DNA from: Mycoplasmopsis citelli
GTDB taxonomy: Bacteria; Bacillota_I; Bacilli_A; Mycoplasmatales; Metamycoplasmataceae
Assembly (NCBI RefSeq): GCF_900660645.1
Contig: NZ_LR215036.1
Span: 186,001 to 250,000 of the forward strand
DNA: 64,000 nucleotides
Direction of reading: 5' to 3'
The notes beneath the pieces are model-generated. The model was not told the origin of the DNA, did not search any database, and was given only the letters and a program-made list of their open reading frames with translations. The stretch's first letter is position 1; each line of letters begins with the position of its first letter. The translations under genes were made by a program, and so were the position numbers. Shown in pieces: positions 24,170 through 34,910 of the stretch.

Positions 24170-25975
24170 ATGGATAAAAATAAGATCAAAAACTTTTCAA
24201 TTATTGCCCACATTGATCATGGAAAAAGCACACTTGCTGATCGGATCTTAGAATTAACTAATACAGTAGCTAAGCGTGAATTAACAGCTCAATTTCTTGA
24301 TTCAATGGAACTGGAAAAAGAACGAGGAATTACCATTAAACTTAATGCGGTGCAATTAAAATATAAAGATTATGTTTTTCATTTAATTGACACTCCTGGA
24401 CATGTGGATTTTACCTATGAAGTTTCTCGTTCGTTAGCTGCTAGCGAAGGAGCCCTGCTACTAGTAGATGCAACCCAAGGAATTGAGGCTCAAACACTTG
24501 CTAATGTTTATTTAGCCCTTGAAAATAACTTAGAAATTATTCCAGTAATTAATAAAATTGACCTTCCAAGTGCTGATGTGGAACGAGTTAAACAAGAAAT
24601 TGAAGATGTAATTGGAATTCCTACTGATAATGCTATTTTAGTTTCGGCTAAAACTGGAATGGGAGTTGATAATTTACTTGAAGCAATTGTGAAATATATC
24701 CCCTCTCCACAAAATGCTGATGATAATAAACCATTAAAAGCATTAATTTTTGATAGTTATTTTGATCCATATCGAGGGGTAGTTCTATTAATTAGAATCT
24801 TTGAAGGAATGCTTAAAGTGGGAGATAAATTTAAATTTATGTCTCATAACACCAAAAGCGAATATCATGTAATTGATTTAGGAGTCCGGAATCCACACGA
24901 AAGCAAAAAAGAGGTTTTAAAAGCTGGAGAAGTTGGATGAGTTAGTGCAGCTATTCGAGATGCTAAAGAGGTTTCAGTTGGAGATACTATCACTTTAGTT
25001 GAAAACCCTACAAGCGAAGCTCTTCCAGGGTATAAAAAAATGAAACCGGTTGTTTTTACTGGATTTTATCCAATTGATACTCGTGATTACTCACAACTTA
25101 AAGAATCCCTTGAAAAAATTTCACTTTCAGATTCGTCAATTACTTGAGAACAAGAAACTTCTAAAGCACTTGGATTTGGATTTAGAGTCGGTTTTTTAGG
25201 GATGCTTCATATGGAAATACTCCAAGAACGTCTTGATAGGGAATATCAAGTAGGAATTATTGCCACTGCTCCTTCAGTTGAATATAAAGTTACTTTAACA
25301 AATGGAAATTATGAATTTATTTCCAATCCAACTTTACTTCCAGATCGTACTTTTATTGAGTATATTGAAGAACCTTATATTGAAGCAAGTATTTTTGTTC
25401 CAAACGAATATATTGGAAATGTTATGGAACTGTGTCAAAACCAACGAGGAATTTATAAAGCTTTAGAAGTTATTGATGAAAAGCGAACTCGAATTATTTA
25501 TGATCTTCCACTCGCAGAAACAATTTTTAACTTTTTTGATCGCTTAAAAAGTTCCACCAAAGGATATGCATCTTTTGAATACGAATGACTCGGATATCGG
25601 GTAAGTGATTTAGTGAAAGTCGATATTTTGCTTAATGGTGATAAAGTAGATGCTTTTTCAATTATTACTCATCGCGATAAAGCTTATGAAGCAGCCCGTG
25701 AGTTAACTAAAAAACTTAAAGATGCCATTCCTCGCCAAAACTTTGAAGTTCCTGTTCAAGCAACAATTGGAGGAAAAATTATTGCTCGGGAAACGATTAA
25801 AGCTTTTCGAAAAGATGTTACCGCAAAACTTTATGGTGGAGATGTTACTCGAAGACAAAAGCTACTTAAAAAACAAAAAGAAGGTAAAAAACGAATGAAG
25901 AAACTTGGTTCAATTGAAGTACCCCAAGAAGCCTTTTTATCAATATTAAAAACCAATACTGAACCACAAAAATAG
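24170..25975 (+). CDS. lepA: Elongation factor 4 (LepA)
   Basis: A 601-residue translational GTPase that acts on stalled or back-translocating ribosomes. The G1 motif (AHIDHGKST), G2/G3 ([13 protein letters not shown]) and G4 (NKID) are intact in the N-terminal 185 residues. Domains II to IV follow, with the LepA-specific C-terminal domain ([22 protein letters not shown]). Length is normal. TGA(Trp) codons occur at about 24938, 25145 and 25586. ATG 24170 lies only nine bases after a TAAAAT -10-like box and has no Shine-Dalgarno, so the message is probably leaderless. The M13 peptidase gene follows after 10 bp. Confidence 0.97.
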
Positions 25976-25985
25976 GAGATAAAAA

Positions 25986-27884
25986 ATGAACAAAAATAAT
26001 TTGAAAAACGATTTTTACGAATATGTTAATGCAGGATGATTTAAAAAAGCAAAAATTGCTCCTGATAAACCCTCAATTTCAGCTTTTGGAGAATTAGACA
26101 AACAACTAAAAAAACAATTAATTTCCCTAGCAGATCAACTAGCAATTCAAGAAAAACAATTAAAGGGACCACTTAGTGAATTTGCGAAGTTTTATAAAAT
26201 GTTTAAAAACTATTCAATGCGTAATAAACTAGCAATGCAACCAGCAAAAGTACTTATTTCTGAAATTGAACAATTAAGTAGTTTTGAAGAATTGGCACAA
26301 AAATTAACCTCAAAACGTTCGCAATGAGAATATTTACCAATTAACTTGGATGTTGAAGATGACTTCGTAAATTCTTCAATTAAAGTTCTTTGAATGGGAG
26401 AACAATCAATTATTTTACCTTCAAAAGAATATTATGAAAAAGCAGATGCTAAAAAACACCTTAAAGTCTTTAAATCAATGAGTTTAAAGTTACTCAAAGC
26501 ATATGGATATTCAGAAAATAAAGCTAATAAATTAATTAAATTAGCAGTTGAATTTGATAATTTAGTTAAAGATTATGTTCTTTCGTCACTACAAAAAGCT
26601 GATTATACTAGTTTATATAATGTCGTAAATTTAAGTGAACTTCAAAGTGTTTCAACATACTTTAATTTAGAAGCTTTAGCTAAAGAAATTGTCGGGGAAA
26701 ATATTTCAAGCATTGTTGTAACTAATAAGAATTATGTGGAAAATTTAAATAAACTTTATAATCCACAAACTTTTCCAGGATATAAAGCAATGTTAATTAT
26801 TAAAAACCTTATTAGTGCAAGTGCGTATTTAAGTGACGAGCTTAGAATTATTGCTACTGAATTAAGAAAATCAATTACAGGAATTGATCGAGCCATGAGC
26901 AATAAAAAATATGCTTTTGAAAAAGCAGAAAGTTTCTTTTCGAAACCATTGGGCTTAGCATATGCTCAAAAATACTTCGGTCCACAAGCTAAAGCAGATG
27001 TTGAAAGCATGATTGCTAAAATGATTGGAATTTACAAAGAACGCTTAAGCCAAAATACCTGATTGTCGCAAAAAACCAAGGAAAAGGCAATTTTAAAACT
27101 CTCAAAACTTGATGTAATGGTTGGATATCCAGAAAAAATTCGTCCTTATTATGAACTTTTTAAAGTAAAAACTTATAAAGAAAAATCAAACTTACTTGAA
27201 AATGTTTTAAACTTTAAAAAAATCATGCAACAATATCATGATTCATTATATTTAAAAAGCGAAGCTAAAGAATACTGAGAAATGTCTCCAGCGATGATTA
27301 ATGCTTACTTTCACCCAATTAAAAATCATATTGTTTTTCCAGCAGCTATTTTACAAGCTCCATTTTATAATATTGCTCAAGGAGCTTCGAAAAATTATGG
27401 TGGAATTGGAGCAGTTATTGCTCATGAAATTTCACATGCTTTTGATAATAATGGTTCTCAGTTTGATGAAAACGGTTCATTAAATAATTGATGAACTGAT
27501 GAAGATCGTGCTAAATTTGAACAACGAAAAGAACAAGTTATTGAACTTTTTGAAGGATTTGATACTGGAATGGGACTTGTAAATGGGAAATTGACTGTTT
27601 CAGAAAATATTGCTGATTTAGGTGGATTTCAATGTGCTTTAGAAGTCGCGTCGCAACAAAAAGATTTTAATGCTAAAGAATTTTTCGAAAACTGAGCTAC
27701 TATTTGACGTAATAAAGCCAAACCTGAATATATGACATTATTACTTAAAACCGATGTTCACGCACCAGGAAAAGCTCGAGCAAATGTTCACTTAAAAAAC
27801 TCAGATTTATTCCATGAAGTTTATCATATAACAAATAAAGATAACATGTATTTAGCTCCAGAAAAAAGAGTTAAAATCTGATAA
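25986..27884 (+). CDS. pepO: M13 (neprilysin/PepO-type) metallopeptidase
   Basis: A 632-residue zinc endopeptidase of family M13 that cleaves oligopeptides. The zinc site is HEISH (His480, His484) within IAHEISHAFDNNG, with the third ligand in ENIADLGG; the family's C-terminal substrate region (NVHLKNS... and a final W) is present. There is no signal peptide or membrane segment, so it is probably cytoplasmic and works on imported peptides. ATG 25986 follows AGGAGATAAAAA, and the 10-bp gap from lepA suggests co-transcription. Its terminator hairpin has been split by an IS insertion at 27924. Confidence 0.95.
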
Positions 27885-27979
27885 TTATAAATTTAGTAAA
27901 AACCCCAAAAAATATAAAATTTTTGATATGAACCCCTAAAGTTGGACAATAAAATCCAAAATTAAGGGGGTTCATTTTT

Positions 27980-28516
27980 ATGAAACTAAGTTACGAAGAT
28001 AAAATCAAAATATATCAATTACGTAAAAAAGGATTTACTGAAAAATCTTTAACAATAAAATTTAGAGTAAATCGTGCAATTATAAAATATATTGTCGCAC
28101 TGATAAATCGTCACGGAATTGAAATTGTTAAAAAGACTAAAAATCAATATTATTCTCCACAAATAAAATTAGAAATGATTAATCAAGTTCTTCTTAAAGG
28201 ACATTCTACAAGAGAAATTTCACTTCAATATGGATTACCTAATTGAGGAATTCTTTCAAATTGAATTATTCAATACAAGAAAAATGGGTATACTATTGTT
28301 GAAAAGAAAAAAGGAAGGCCATCAAAAATGGGACGTAAACCAAAGAAAACTTGAGAAAAATTAACACCACTTGAACGACTTGAAAAAGAGAACGAATATC
28401 TTAGAACTGAGGTGATTTTCCTAAAAAAGTTAAAAGGGATCCCGTTGGATCAAAAAGACTTACAGAATATAAAAGCCAAAAAGTTAAAGAAATGGTCGAC
28501 GAAGGATTCTCATTAA
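27980..28516 (+). CDS. IS3-family transposase OrfA (copy 1)
   Basis: A 178-residue DNA-binding subunit. It has two helix-turn-helix regions (KIYQLRKKGFTEKSLTIKF and MINQVLLKGHSTREISLQY) and a C-terminal leucine-zipper-like segment (about residues 130-155), as in IS150-type OrfA. TGA is read as Trp. The Shine-Dalgarno AAGGGGG precedes ATG 27980. Near the end is the slippery heptamer A-AAA-AAG (28423-28429) in the zero frame, where a -1 shift leads into OrfB. Confidence 0.92.
28423..28429 (+). promoter_or_regulatory. Programmed -1 frameshift heptamer (copy 1)
   Basis: CTA-AAA-AAG in the orfA frame gives the canonical A_AAA_AAG slip site. A -1 slip enters the orfB frame, which is open from about 28409 and has no stop before 29329. 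Confidence 0.8.
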
Positions 28517-29331
28517 AAATTTTATTAAAAATTGCTCAACTATCACGTTCAACTTATTATTATCATCTTAAAAAAATCAATTCAGCTGATAAAAATAAAA
28601 ATTTTAAAGACGAAATTATATCTATATATAATGAACATAGAGGCAGTTATGGATATCGTCGTATTACTTTAGAACTCAAAAATCGTGGATATTTGGTAAA
28701 TCATAAAAAAGTAAAAAGACTTATGAATTTGCTAAATTTAATTGGTGGAAATCGTAAGCGTAAAAAATATAAATCATACAAAGGCGAAGTGGGCAAAAAA
28801 GCTCCAAACCTTATTAATCGAGATTTTTATTCTAAAAAACCATTGCAAAAATGTTACACTGACATTACCGAATTTGCTTTAACTAGTCATTCTCAAAAAC
28901 TTTATTTGTCAGCTATTTTAGATGGTTATAATAGCGAAATTATCAGTTTTACTATATCTCGCTCCCCAAATTTATTGCAAGTTGAAAAAATGCTTAAAAA
29001 GGCTTTCACAAAAGCTAAATATAGTGGAACAATTTTACACAGTGATCAAGGTTGACAATATCAACATAATAGTTATCACAAATTTTTAAATTCTAAAGAG
29101 ATAAAAGCTTCAATGTCCCGAAAAGGTAATAGTCCAGATAATGGGATGATGGAATCATTTTTTGGAGTTTTAAAAACAGAAATGTTTTATGGCAAGGAAC
29201 ATACTTTTAAATCGCTTGAACAATTAGAAAAAGCTATTATCAATTACATTGATTACTACAATAACAAAAGAATTAAAGTTAGATTAAAAGGACTTAGCCC
29301 TGTCCAATACAGAACTAAGTTCCTTCAATAA
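28492..29331 (+). CDS. IS3-family transposase OrfB, DDE catalytic (copy 1)
   Basis: The catalytic part of the transposase, 279 residues from ATG 28492; in the cell it is probably made mainly as an OrfAB fusion after the slip at 28423. The order is HTH_21 region (YNEHRGSYGYRRITLELKN), then the rve core: the first Asp in CYTDITEFA, the second in ILHSDQGWQY, and Glu in SPDNGMMESFFG, with the final YYNNKRIKVRLKGLSPVQYR. All three catalytic residues are present, so this copy looks active. One TGA(Trp) lies at 29053. Confidence 0.93.
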
Positions 29332-29410
29332 TTTTTTGTCTAACTTTTGGGGTTCATATCATTTTCGGGGTTTTTTATTCGTTTATATCGATATTTTGTG
29401 CTTGATGTAT

Positions 29411-29416
29411 TATAAT
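29411..29416 (+). promoter_or_regulatory. -10 box with leaderless spacing
   Basis: TATAAT ends seven bases before ATG 29424, and no Shine-Dalgarno sequence is present. It is the likely promoter of the EIIB-like, helicase and arsR series. Confidence 0.5.
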
Positions 29417-29423
29417 ATAAATT

Positions 29424-29786
29424 ATGTATACAAAGAGCAAATTTAAGTTAATTTTTTATAGCCTAATTACTTTTGGGTTAATTTGAATTAAATGAAAAAA
29501 ACAAATTAAACACCAAAAAAACACTATTTATCAAGTAGATAAATTACCCTTTAATGAAGAAGTTTTTTTAGGATGCTTTGATAATTTAGAGCAAATAATC
29601 AATATTGAACTTAAACCTTCAAGAGTGAATGTATTTTTTAATTCATCTCCGCAAGTAAATGTAGAAAAACTTAAAAAATTAAAAGGGATTAGCGGTATTT
29701 TAGTGAGTTCTAATAAAATATCAATTATTTTAGGGGAGTTTTCTCAAGCTACTTATTTGCTATTAAAAAATAAAAAGGAGTTTTAA
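29424..29786 (+). CDS. Membrane-anchored EIIB-like domain protein without active Cys
   Basis: A 120-residue protein: one N-terminal membrane helix (residues 8-24), a basic linker and a domain with the fold pattern of glucose-type PTS EIIB (FLGCFDNLEQIINIE..., SRVNVFF, LKGISGILVSSNKISIILGEF). In true EIIB the phosphorylated Cys sits in a C-x-T-R-L-R motif; here that place reads ELKPSRVNV, so no phosphocysteine is possible. The Cys at about residue 54 is in another position. It is therefore a degenerate EIIB, perhaps a sensor or partner protein. Its stop overlaps the helicase ATG (TAATG), so they are co-translated. Assignment is by pattern and moderately sure. Confidence 0.65.
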
Positions 29787-32700
29787 TGGATTATCAAAAG
29801 TACAAAACAATTTTAGACAACTTACTGAACATTAATCGTTCAGATTCTTCTATTTTTACCCAAATTAAAAGAAATGCTGCAGGTGAAACTAATTTTTTTG
29901 ATTTATATAAACTTTTTGGAGCAGAAAATTTCGATTATATTTTAAAAAACGATAATTTTAAATTTCATTTAATTGAACAATTTCTCTTAAAAGCATATGA
30001 TATTGCTCAAAAAGTATCAGATTTACCAACATTGCAAAAATTAATTGAGAAATTGCACCAACATCAAATTTTAAAGGGTTCAGCTTTTTTAAAACAAGAA
30101 TATCCATTTTTAGAAACTAAGGAAAAGCTTACTGAACATTTACAAAGATTAATTCAAAAATCATTATTTAACTGAAAAAGAATTAAAGATTTTTCTGAAA
30201 CAACTCTCGAAGAAACTAACATGTGACCTCTTCATATTGGTTTTTTAATGGTTTCTCTTAGAAAAGAAGAAAAAGCAATTTATGCCCCGTTAATTTTTAA
30301 AGAAGTGCAAATTGAAAACGAAAAGGGAAATTTATTTTTATCAAGCAATGGAGAAATAAAAGTTAATGAAAAGCTGTTATTTTTATTAAACAATTATGGT
30401 TTTAGCATTAATATCGAATCAATTTTAGAGCAAGAAAATAAAATTTTTAACATTATTGAAAAAATCAAAGAAAAGTGAAAAGACGTTTATCATCTTCCTG
30501 AAGATATCATCATGCCTTTTGATCAATTTAAAAATGAGGATATCACTAACGTAAATATTAAGTTTCACGGTGGAGCTGTTTTAGGGATTTTTCAACCCTC
30601 AGGTGGATATGCTCGTAATCGAATGAAGCAAATTATAGAAAATAACGAACTTGAAAGTATTATTGATGTTGAAATTAACAAAAATAAATATCAAGATTTT
30701 GTTGATCAAAATATTTTTAATCCACAAAAATCAATTATAAGGTTAACTGCTTCGAACTTATCACAAGATAAAGCTATTATTTCAGCACTAAATCAACACA
30801 CTATCATTTGAGGACCTCCAGGGACTGGGAAATCACAAACAATCGTTAATTTAATAATTAATATTTTAATTAATAACAAAACTGCTATTGTTGGTTCACA
30901 AAAAAGAGTTGCGTTAGAAGTTATTAAAAAAAGAATGAATGAACTTTCAATGTTTTGTTTATTTATTCTTAATTCTAAAAATAAAAGAAAAAGAGAATTT
31001 TACAAACCAATTAAAGAATATTTACATCAAATTGAATACTTCAGAGGACAAACACAAAATCATTTTCCTGCTCTTGTATCTGAAAGTGAAATTGAATGAG
31101 CAAACAAAGTTAAAGGTCTTATTGACAACTCTCAAACTAAAGAGGCATTTGAAGCAATTTATTATCTTAATGATCATAAAAAAGATTTTAATGGAGAAAA
31201 AGACATTTTACTTGCTGCTCAATTACCTAAAAATGTGATTTTTCCAGATAAAATTGAATACGGACTGACATCTAAAAAACTGCTTAATTTAGCTAAATTA
31301 AAATTCCCTCTTAGTAGAAAATATCGTACCTTAAAAAAATTAGGAAATAAACTTGATGAAGAGTTTATTGGTTTTGAAGGAAATTTAAATGAACTAGCAA
31401 ATAAGTTTAAAAATCTATCACCATATGAATGATGGTTAAATGATTATTCAAACCCTTTGTATGCAATTAAAGATTTAAATAGTAAATTTAAAAACTTAAC
31501 CAACCCTGCAGAGACAATCAATTCTCAAGAAATTAAAAATATCATTTTACAAAGAATTAATCAAAGACTTGATCAATTAACTATCGAAGAAAAAAGAATG
31601 TATAAAGAATTTTCAGCTTCAGTTCGAATTAAGAATTTAACACCTCAAAGATTTGTGAAGCGTTATGCTTCGATTATCAAAAAAGTCTTCCCAATTGTTA
31701 TTGCGACTCCTGATTCAGATTTATCTGGTTGAAATAAAGAAGAATTTGATTATGGAATTTTAGATGAATCAAGCCAAATTTTCATTGAAAACGGATTAAC
31801 TTTACTTTATCTAGCTAAAACTAAAATTCTAGCTGGAGATCAAATGCAAATGCGTCCTAGTAATTGATTTGGAATTAGAGTTACTGATGATACTATTTAT
31901 GGGCAAGTAGATTCGATGCTTGATTATTGCATGGGTTTAGGTGTTTATCAAGTGCTATTAAATAAAAATTATCGTTCAGATTATGCCAGTTTAATGACTT
32001 TTTCAAGTAAGACTTTTTATAATTCCAAATTAGATGTAGTTGATAAAGCAAATAATAAAACTCAAAATCCTATTGAAGTGCATGAAGTTGATGGAATTTG
32101 AGATGATAATAAAAACGAATTAGAAGGTGATTTAGCACTTAAAATAACTAAAGAACAACTATCAAATTATTCAAAAATAATCTTATTAGCTTTTAATGCA
32201 AAGCAATTTGATTATTTAAAAGAGCAAATTTTTCTTCATTATCCAGAATTAGAAGAAGCTTCGCAAAATGATAAATTAATGGTTAAAAATCTCGAAAACA
32301 TCCAAGGAGATGAAGCTGATTTAGTTATTGCTACAGTAGCATATGACAAAAACGCTAAACTAACTTCTACTTATGTAGCTAGATCAGGCGGAAAAAACGC
32401 TTTAAATGTAGCTATAACTCGTGCTAAAGAAAAAATTATTGTTATTAAAAGTATTAAATCTTATGAAGTTAATATTACTCCTACATCTTCTGAAGATTTA
32501 ATAATCTTTAAAAATTGACTTGAATTTTTAGAATCTTCACCACAAAGACGCTTGAACTTATTAAATGAATCTTTTATTAAAAATAAGCAAGATATTGTAT
32601 CATCGCCTTCAAAACAATGATTTGAAAATATCTTAACAAAGAAATTAGAACAAATATTTTTTGAACCAGAATTTAAAATTTTAAGAAATTACTGCATCGG

Positions 32701-32962
32701 TTCTCTTACTATTGATTATATAATCACTTATAATGACATTATTTATAAATGTTTAATTGTTGACGTGTTTGAATACGAAAATGGTTATGCCGATTTTGCT
32801 AGCGTAAAAGATAAAATGAAATTTTTAGCAAGTAAAAAATATGATGCTTTTTTAGTAAACCCACTTAATTACCTTGATATGATTAAAAAATTCAAATGAT
32901 GAGTTAAGTATGCAAAAACACCATTTTTAAAAGAAAATAATCAAGATAAGAAAGTTTATTAA
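29786..32962 (+). CDS. Superfamily 1 helicase (DNA2/UPF1-like)
   Basis: A 1058-residue SF1 helicase/ATPase. About 330 residues of unassigned N-terminal sequence precede Walker A (WGPPGTGKSQT, near residue 343). Motif II reads ILDESSQI, followed by LAGDQMQMRPS (motif III), KNYRSD (motif IV), ENIQGDEADLVI (motif V) and NVAITRAKEKIIVI (motif VI). A C-terminal region (about 930-1040) with EYENGYADF resembles the nuclease-like tail found on some bacterial DNA2-type helicases; I do not see a complete nuclease motif. It lies in one unit with the EIIB-like gene before it and arsR right after it (TAAATG). Confidence 0.88.
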
Positions 32963-33292
32963 ATGACTAATTTAACCACTCTATTTAAATTTTTATCAAG
33001 TCAATCAAAACTTAAAATCATCATTCATCTATATATGTGTTCTAAAGCTGAATGTGACGTACAAACTTTATGCTCACTATTTAATATTCGACAAGCAAAT
33101 TTATCAAAACACTTAAGTGTTTTGCGAAGTGCCAATATTATCAAAACAAAAACTAAAGGAATTTATGTCTATTATTACATAAACAAAGATTTTTGTAATA
33201 AATATCACGAATTACTCGATCTTTTAGCCAATCAAGAATGCCTACAAAAATATGTTTGTTCTTGCAATTCAGATCTTGTTCATACTCATTAA
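32963..33292 (+). CDS. ArsR-family transcriptional regulator
   Basis: A 109-residue winged-helix regulator. The recognition region is CDVQTLCSLFNIRQANLSKHLSVLR and the wing is TKTKGIYVYYYI. Cysteines occur near the N-terminal helix (MCSKAEC) and at the end (YVCSCN...HTH), so metal sensing is plausible. The ATG follows the helicase stop directly, implying translational coupling and possibly autoregulation of the three-gene unit. No metal efflux gene is adjacent; downstream there is only IS debris and decayed sequence. Confidence 0.88.
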   Translation: MTNLTTLFKFLSSQSKLKIIIHLYMCSKAECDVQTLCSLFNIRQANLSKHLSVLRSANIIKTKTKGIYVYYYINKDFCNKYHELLDLLANQECLQKYVCSCNSDLVHTH

Positions 33293-33310
33293 AAATAAGA
33301 AGTTCAAAAA

Positions 33311-33375
33311 TCATATGAAGTACGAAAATTAGACATAGAAAATCAAAATTTAAGGGCTTGTATGATTTTTTATTT
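33311..33375 (+). mobile_element. Degenerate IS3 left-end fragment
   Basis: TCATATGAAGTACGAAAA and the following 30 bases match the left end of the intact IS copies (TGATATGAACCCCAAAAG..., then GACAT, AAATC, TTAAGGG) at about 30 of 42 positions. No transposase remains. It lies 19 bp after arsR. Confidence 0.55.
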
Positions 33376-33384
33376 TATAAAAAA

Positions 33385-33414
33385 CATCTCAATATTTTTG
33401 AGATGATATTTTTT
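33385..33414 (+). terminator. Intrinsic terminator
   Basis: CATCTCAA pairs with TTGAGATG around a TATTT loop, followed by a T run. It probably ends the helicase-arsR transcript. Confidence 0.8.
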
Positions 33415-33710
33415 TAATAAGCACAAGAAATTTAATGGAATTTTATTATAAAAAATGCTATTTTATTTCTTCGATTTTTATAAACTTCTTTACTTTTTTT
33501 GTTTCTTTTACAATTTTAAAATTTCTGTTATTTTGCTTTAAGTGAAGTTTTATTAGCAGCTTATCTGTTTGTTAAAATATGTGCTGGAATTACAATAGTT
33601 TTTTAAAAAAAGAGTTTTTTGACTGTTTTATATCCACATTTTATGGATAAATTAGAAAAATTTTCTAATATATTTAAAAAAATTTTGAAATAAGAATTTT
33701 AAAAATAATT
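33415..33710 (+). pseudogene. Decayed coding sequence
   Basis: No intact gene is present. Two consecutive frames read like one protein: ALSEVLLAAYLFVKICAG (about 33538-33600) and, after a shift in the run of T and A near 33605, KKSFLTVLYPHFMDKLEKF (about 33608-33690) ending at a TAA. The first part is hydrophobic, like a membrane segment. A membrane protein remnant is the best guess; the family is unknown. Confidence 0.35.
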
Positions 33711-33741
33711 AAAAAATCACAATTTTAATTTGTGATTTTTT
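33711..33741. terminator. Bidirectional terminator hairpin
   Basis: AAAAAATCACAA pairs with TTGTGATTTTTT around a short TTTTAAT-type loop. It stands between decayed plus-strand sequence and a minus-strand small gene. Confidence 0.8.
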
Positions 33742-33785
33742 AAGAGTTCAAAAATTAAATTGGAGAATAAAAAGGTATTCTTAGT

Positions 33786-33941
33786 TTAGATTATACCCAG
33801 TTTTCAACCGGTTATAAAATAAATTAAACCAAAAGCTATCGCAATAAAAAATATACCTTTTATCAAATGAATTCCGGCTTTAATAAGTGCACCAATAATA
33901 AGTATTAAAATTATAAAAAATGCCAAAATAAATAATATCAA
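33786..33941 (-). CDS. Small membrane protein, TTG start
   Basis: A 51-residue, very hydrophobic protein with two membrane helices separated by GALIKAGIHLIKG and ending GWKLGII. It starts at TTG 33941, with AAAGGAG about seven bases upstream, which decides the start. One TGA is read as Trp. It lies 51 bp after fruK on the same strand and is probably the last gene of the fru transcript or has its own promoter. Small two-helix proteins of this type are common in mycoplasmas; its function is unknown. Confidence 0.65.
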
Positions 33942-33992
33942 TTTATAATCTCCTTTTAAAATATATTGATTATTATCAAATAATATAAAGTT

Positions 33993-34910
33993 TTAAGATT
34001 TTATTTTTTTAAGATAAATTAAATCAAAAGCTAAATTAGTTAAATTTTGATCTCCTAATCAACTTGATTGAACAGTTCCTGTTGCTGCTGCACTTGCTTT
34101 TTGCAAGCAATAACTTGCGTTTTGGTTATTTAAATATTCAGCAGCAAAAATTGAAATTAATGTATCTCCGGCACCAGTAGCTGAAACCACACTAGTGGTT
34201 TCCTTGTTTTCAGCTACAAAAATTTCTTGACTTTGAGTAAGTAAATAAGAACCATCTTTACCAAGAGAGACAATTACATTTAATGCACCACTATTTTGTA
34301 ATTTCCTCATCGCATTGATTAGGTTTTCGGTTCCATTAAAATTGATGGTTGGAAAAATTTTTTTAAGTTCATCAATATTAGGTTTAATTACAAAAGGTTG
34401 ATATTTTAGAAGCTCTAAAAAGTTCGATGATTCCAGATCCAAAACAACTTTAACTTTCTTTTCCTTACATAAACTTAAAATTTTAACCAAATGTTCTTCT
34501 GAAGAAACTCCCATTAACATTAAAACATCATTTTCCTTAAAAGTACTAATAACATTAAGCACTTGCTTGAATAATTTTTCAGTTATGTTGGTACGAGGAC
34601 CATTAAGTTCAAAATTAGATTTTGCTCCATAATATTTAATATTAATACGAGTTGGTTGCTCTGTATTAATATTGACAATATCTAATTGTTCAGCTTCAAA
34701 AATAGGAGCAAGCTGTCTAAAAGTATTAGGATCAAAAAGAGTAATTGCCTTGTTTTTAAAGTTATGGCGAGTTAAAATAACTGAAGCATTTAATCCTTTG
34801 CCACCAGGAAGAATTTCATGTTTAGTATAACGATTAACTTTAGATAACTCAAAATCTTCTGAACTAATAAATAAATCTACTGATGGAGATAATGTTAAGG
34901 TATAAATCAT
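33993..34910 (-). CDS. fruK: 1-phosphofructokinase
   Basis: A 305-residue PfkB-family kinase that converts fructose 1-phosphate to fructose 1,6-bisphosphate. Visible are the N-terminal substrate motif (PSVDLFI), the PfkB signature 1 region (GGKGLNASVILTRHNF) and the catalytic ATGAGDTLIS. A TGA at 34059 is read as Trp, adding 22 residues. Its ATG overlaps the fruA stop (TAATG), so it is translationally coupled to the transporter that makes its substrate. The pair is probably controlled by the LacI-type protein through the half-site upstream of fruA. Confidence 0.95.

Larger units (their letters stand above)
27924..29361 (+). mobile_element. IS3-family (IS150 group) element, copy 1
   Basis: A complete 1438-bp element. 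The termini are TGATATGAACCCC and GGGGTTCATATCA with further inverted matching inside (AAAGTTgGACA / TGTCtAACTTT). The flanking target repeat is TTT (27921-27923 and 29362-29364). It encodes orfA and orfB with a programmed -1 frameshift between them. It is about 98 percent identical by eye to copy 2 at 37111 in the same orientation. Confidence 0.95.
27896..29380 (+). terminator. pepO terminator split by IS copy 1
   Basis: The left arm (AAAAACCCC...AAAA, about 27898-27910) and right arm (TTTTCGGGGTTTTTT, 29362-29376) are complementary and would form a terminator with a T tail if the 1438-bp IS and one copy of its TTT target repeat were removed. The IS therefore sits in the hairpin loop. Confidence 0.8.

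Noticed and set aside
30939-31238. 99-aa open frame inside the helicase gene
   Set aside because: Out of frame with a continuous conserved helicase frame that reads TGA as Trp; a shadow.
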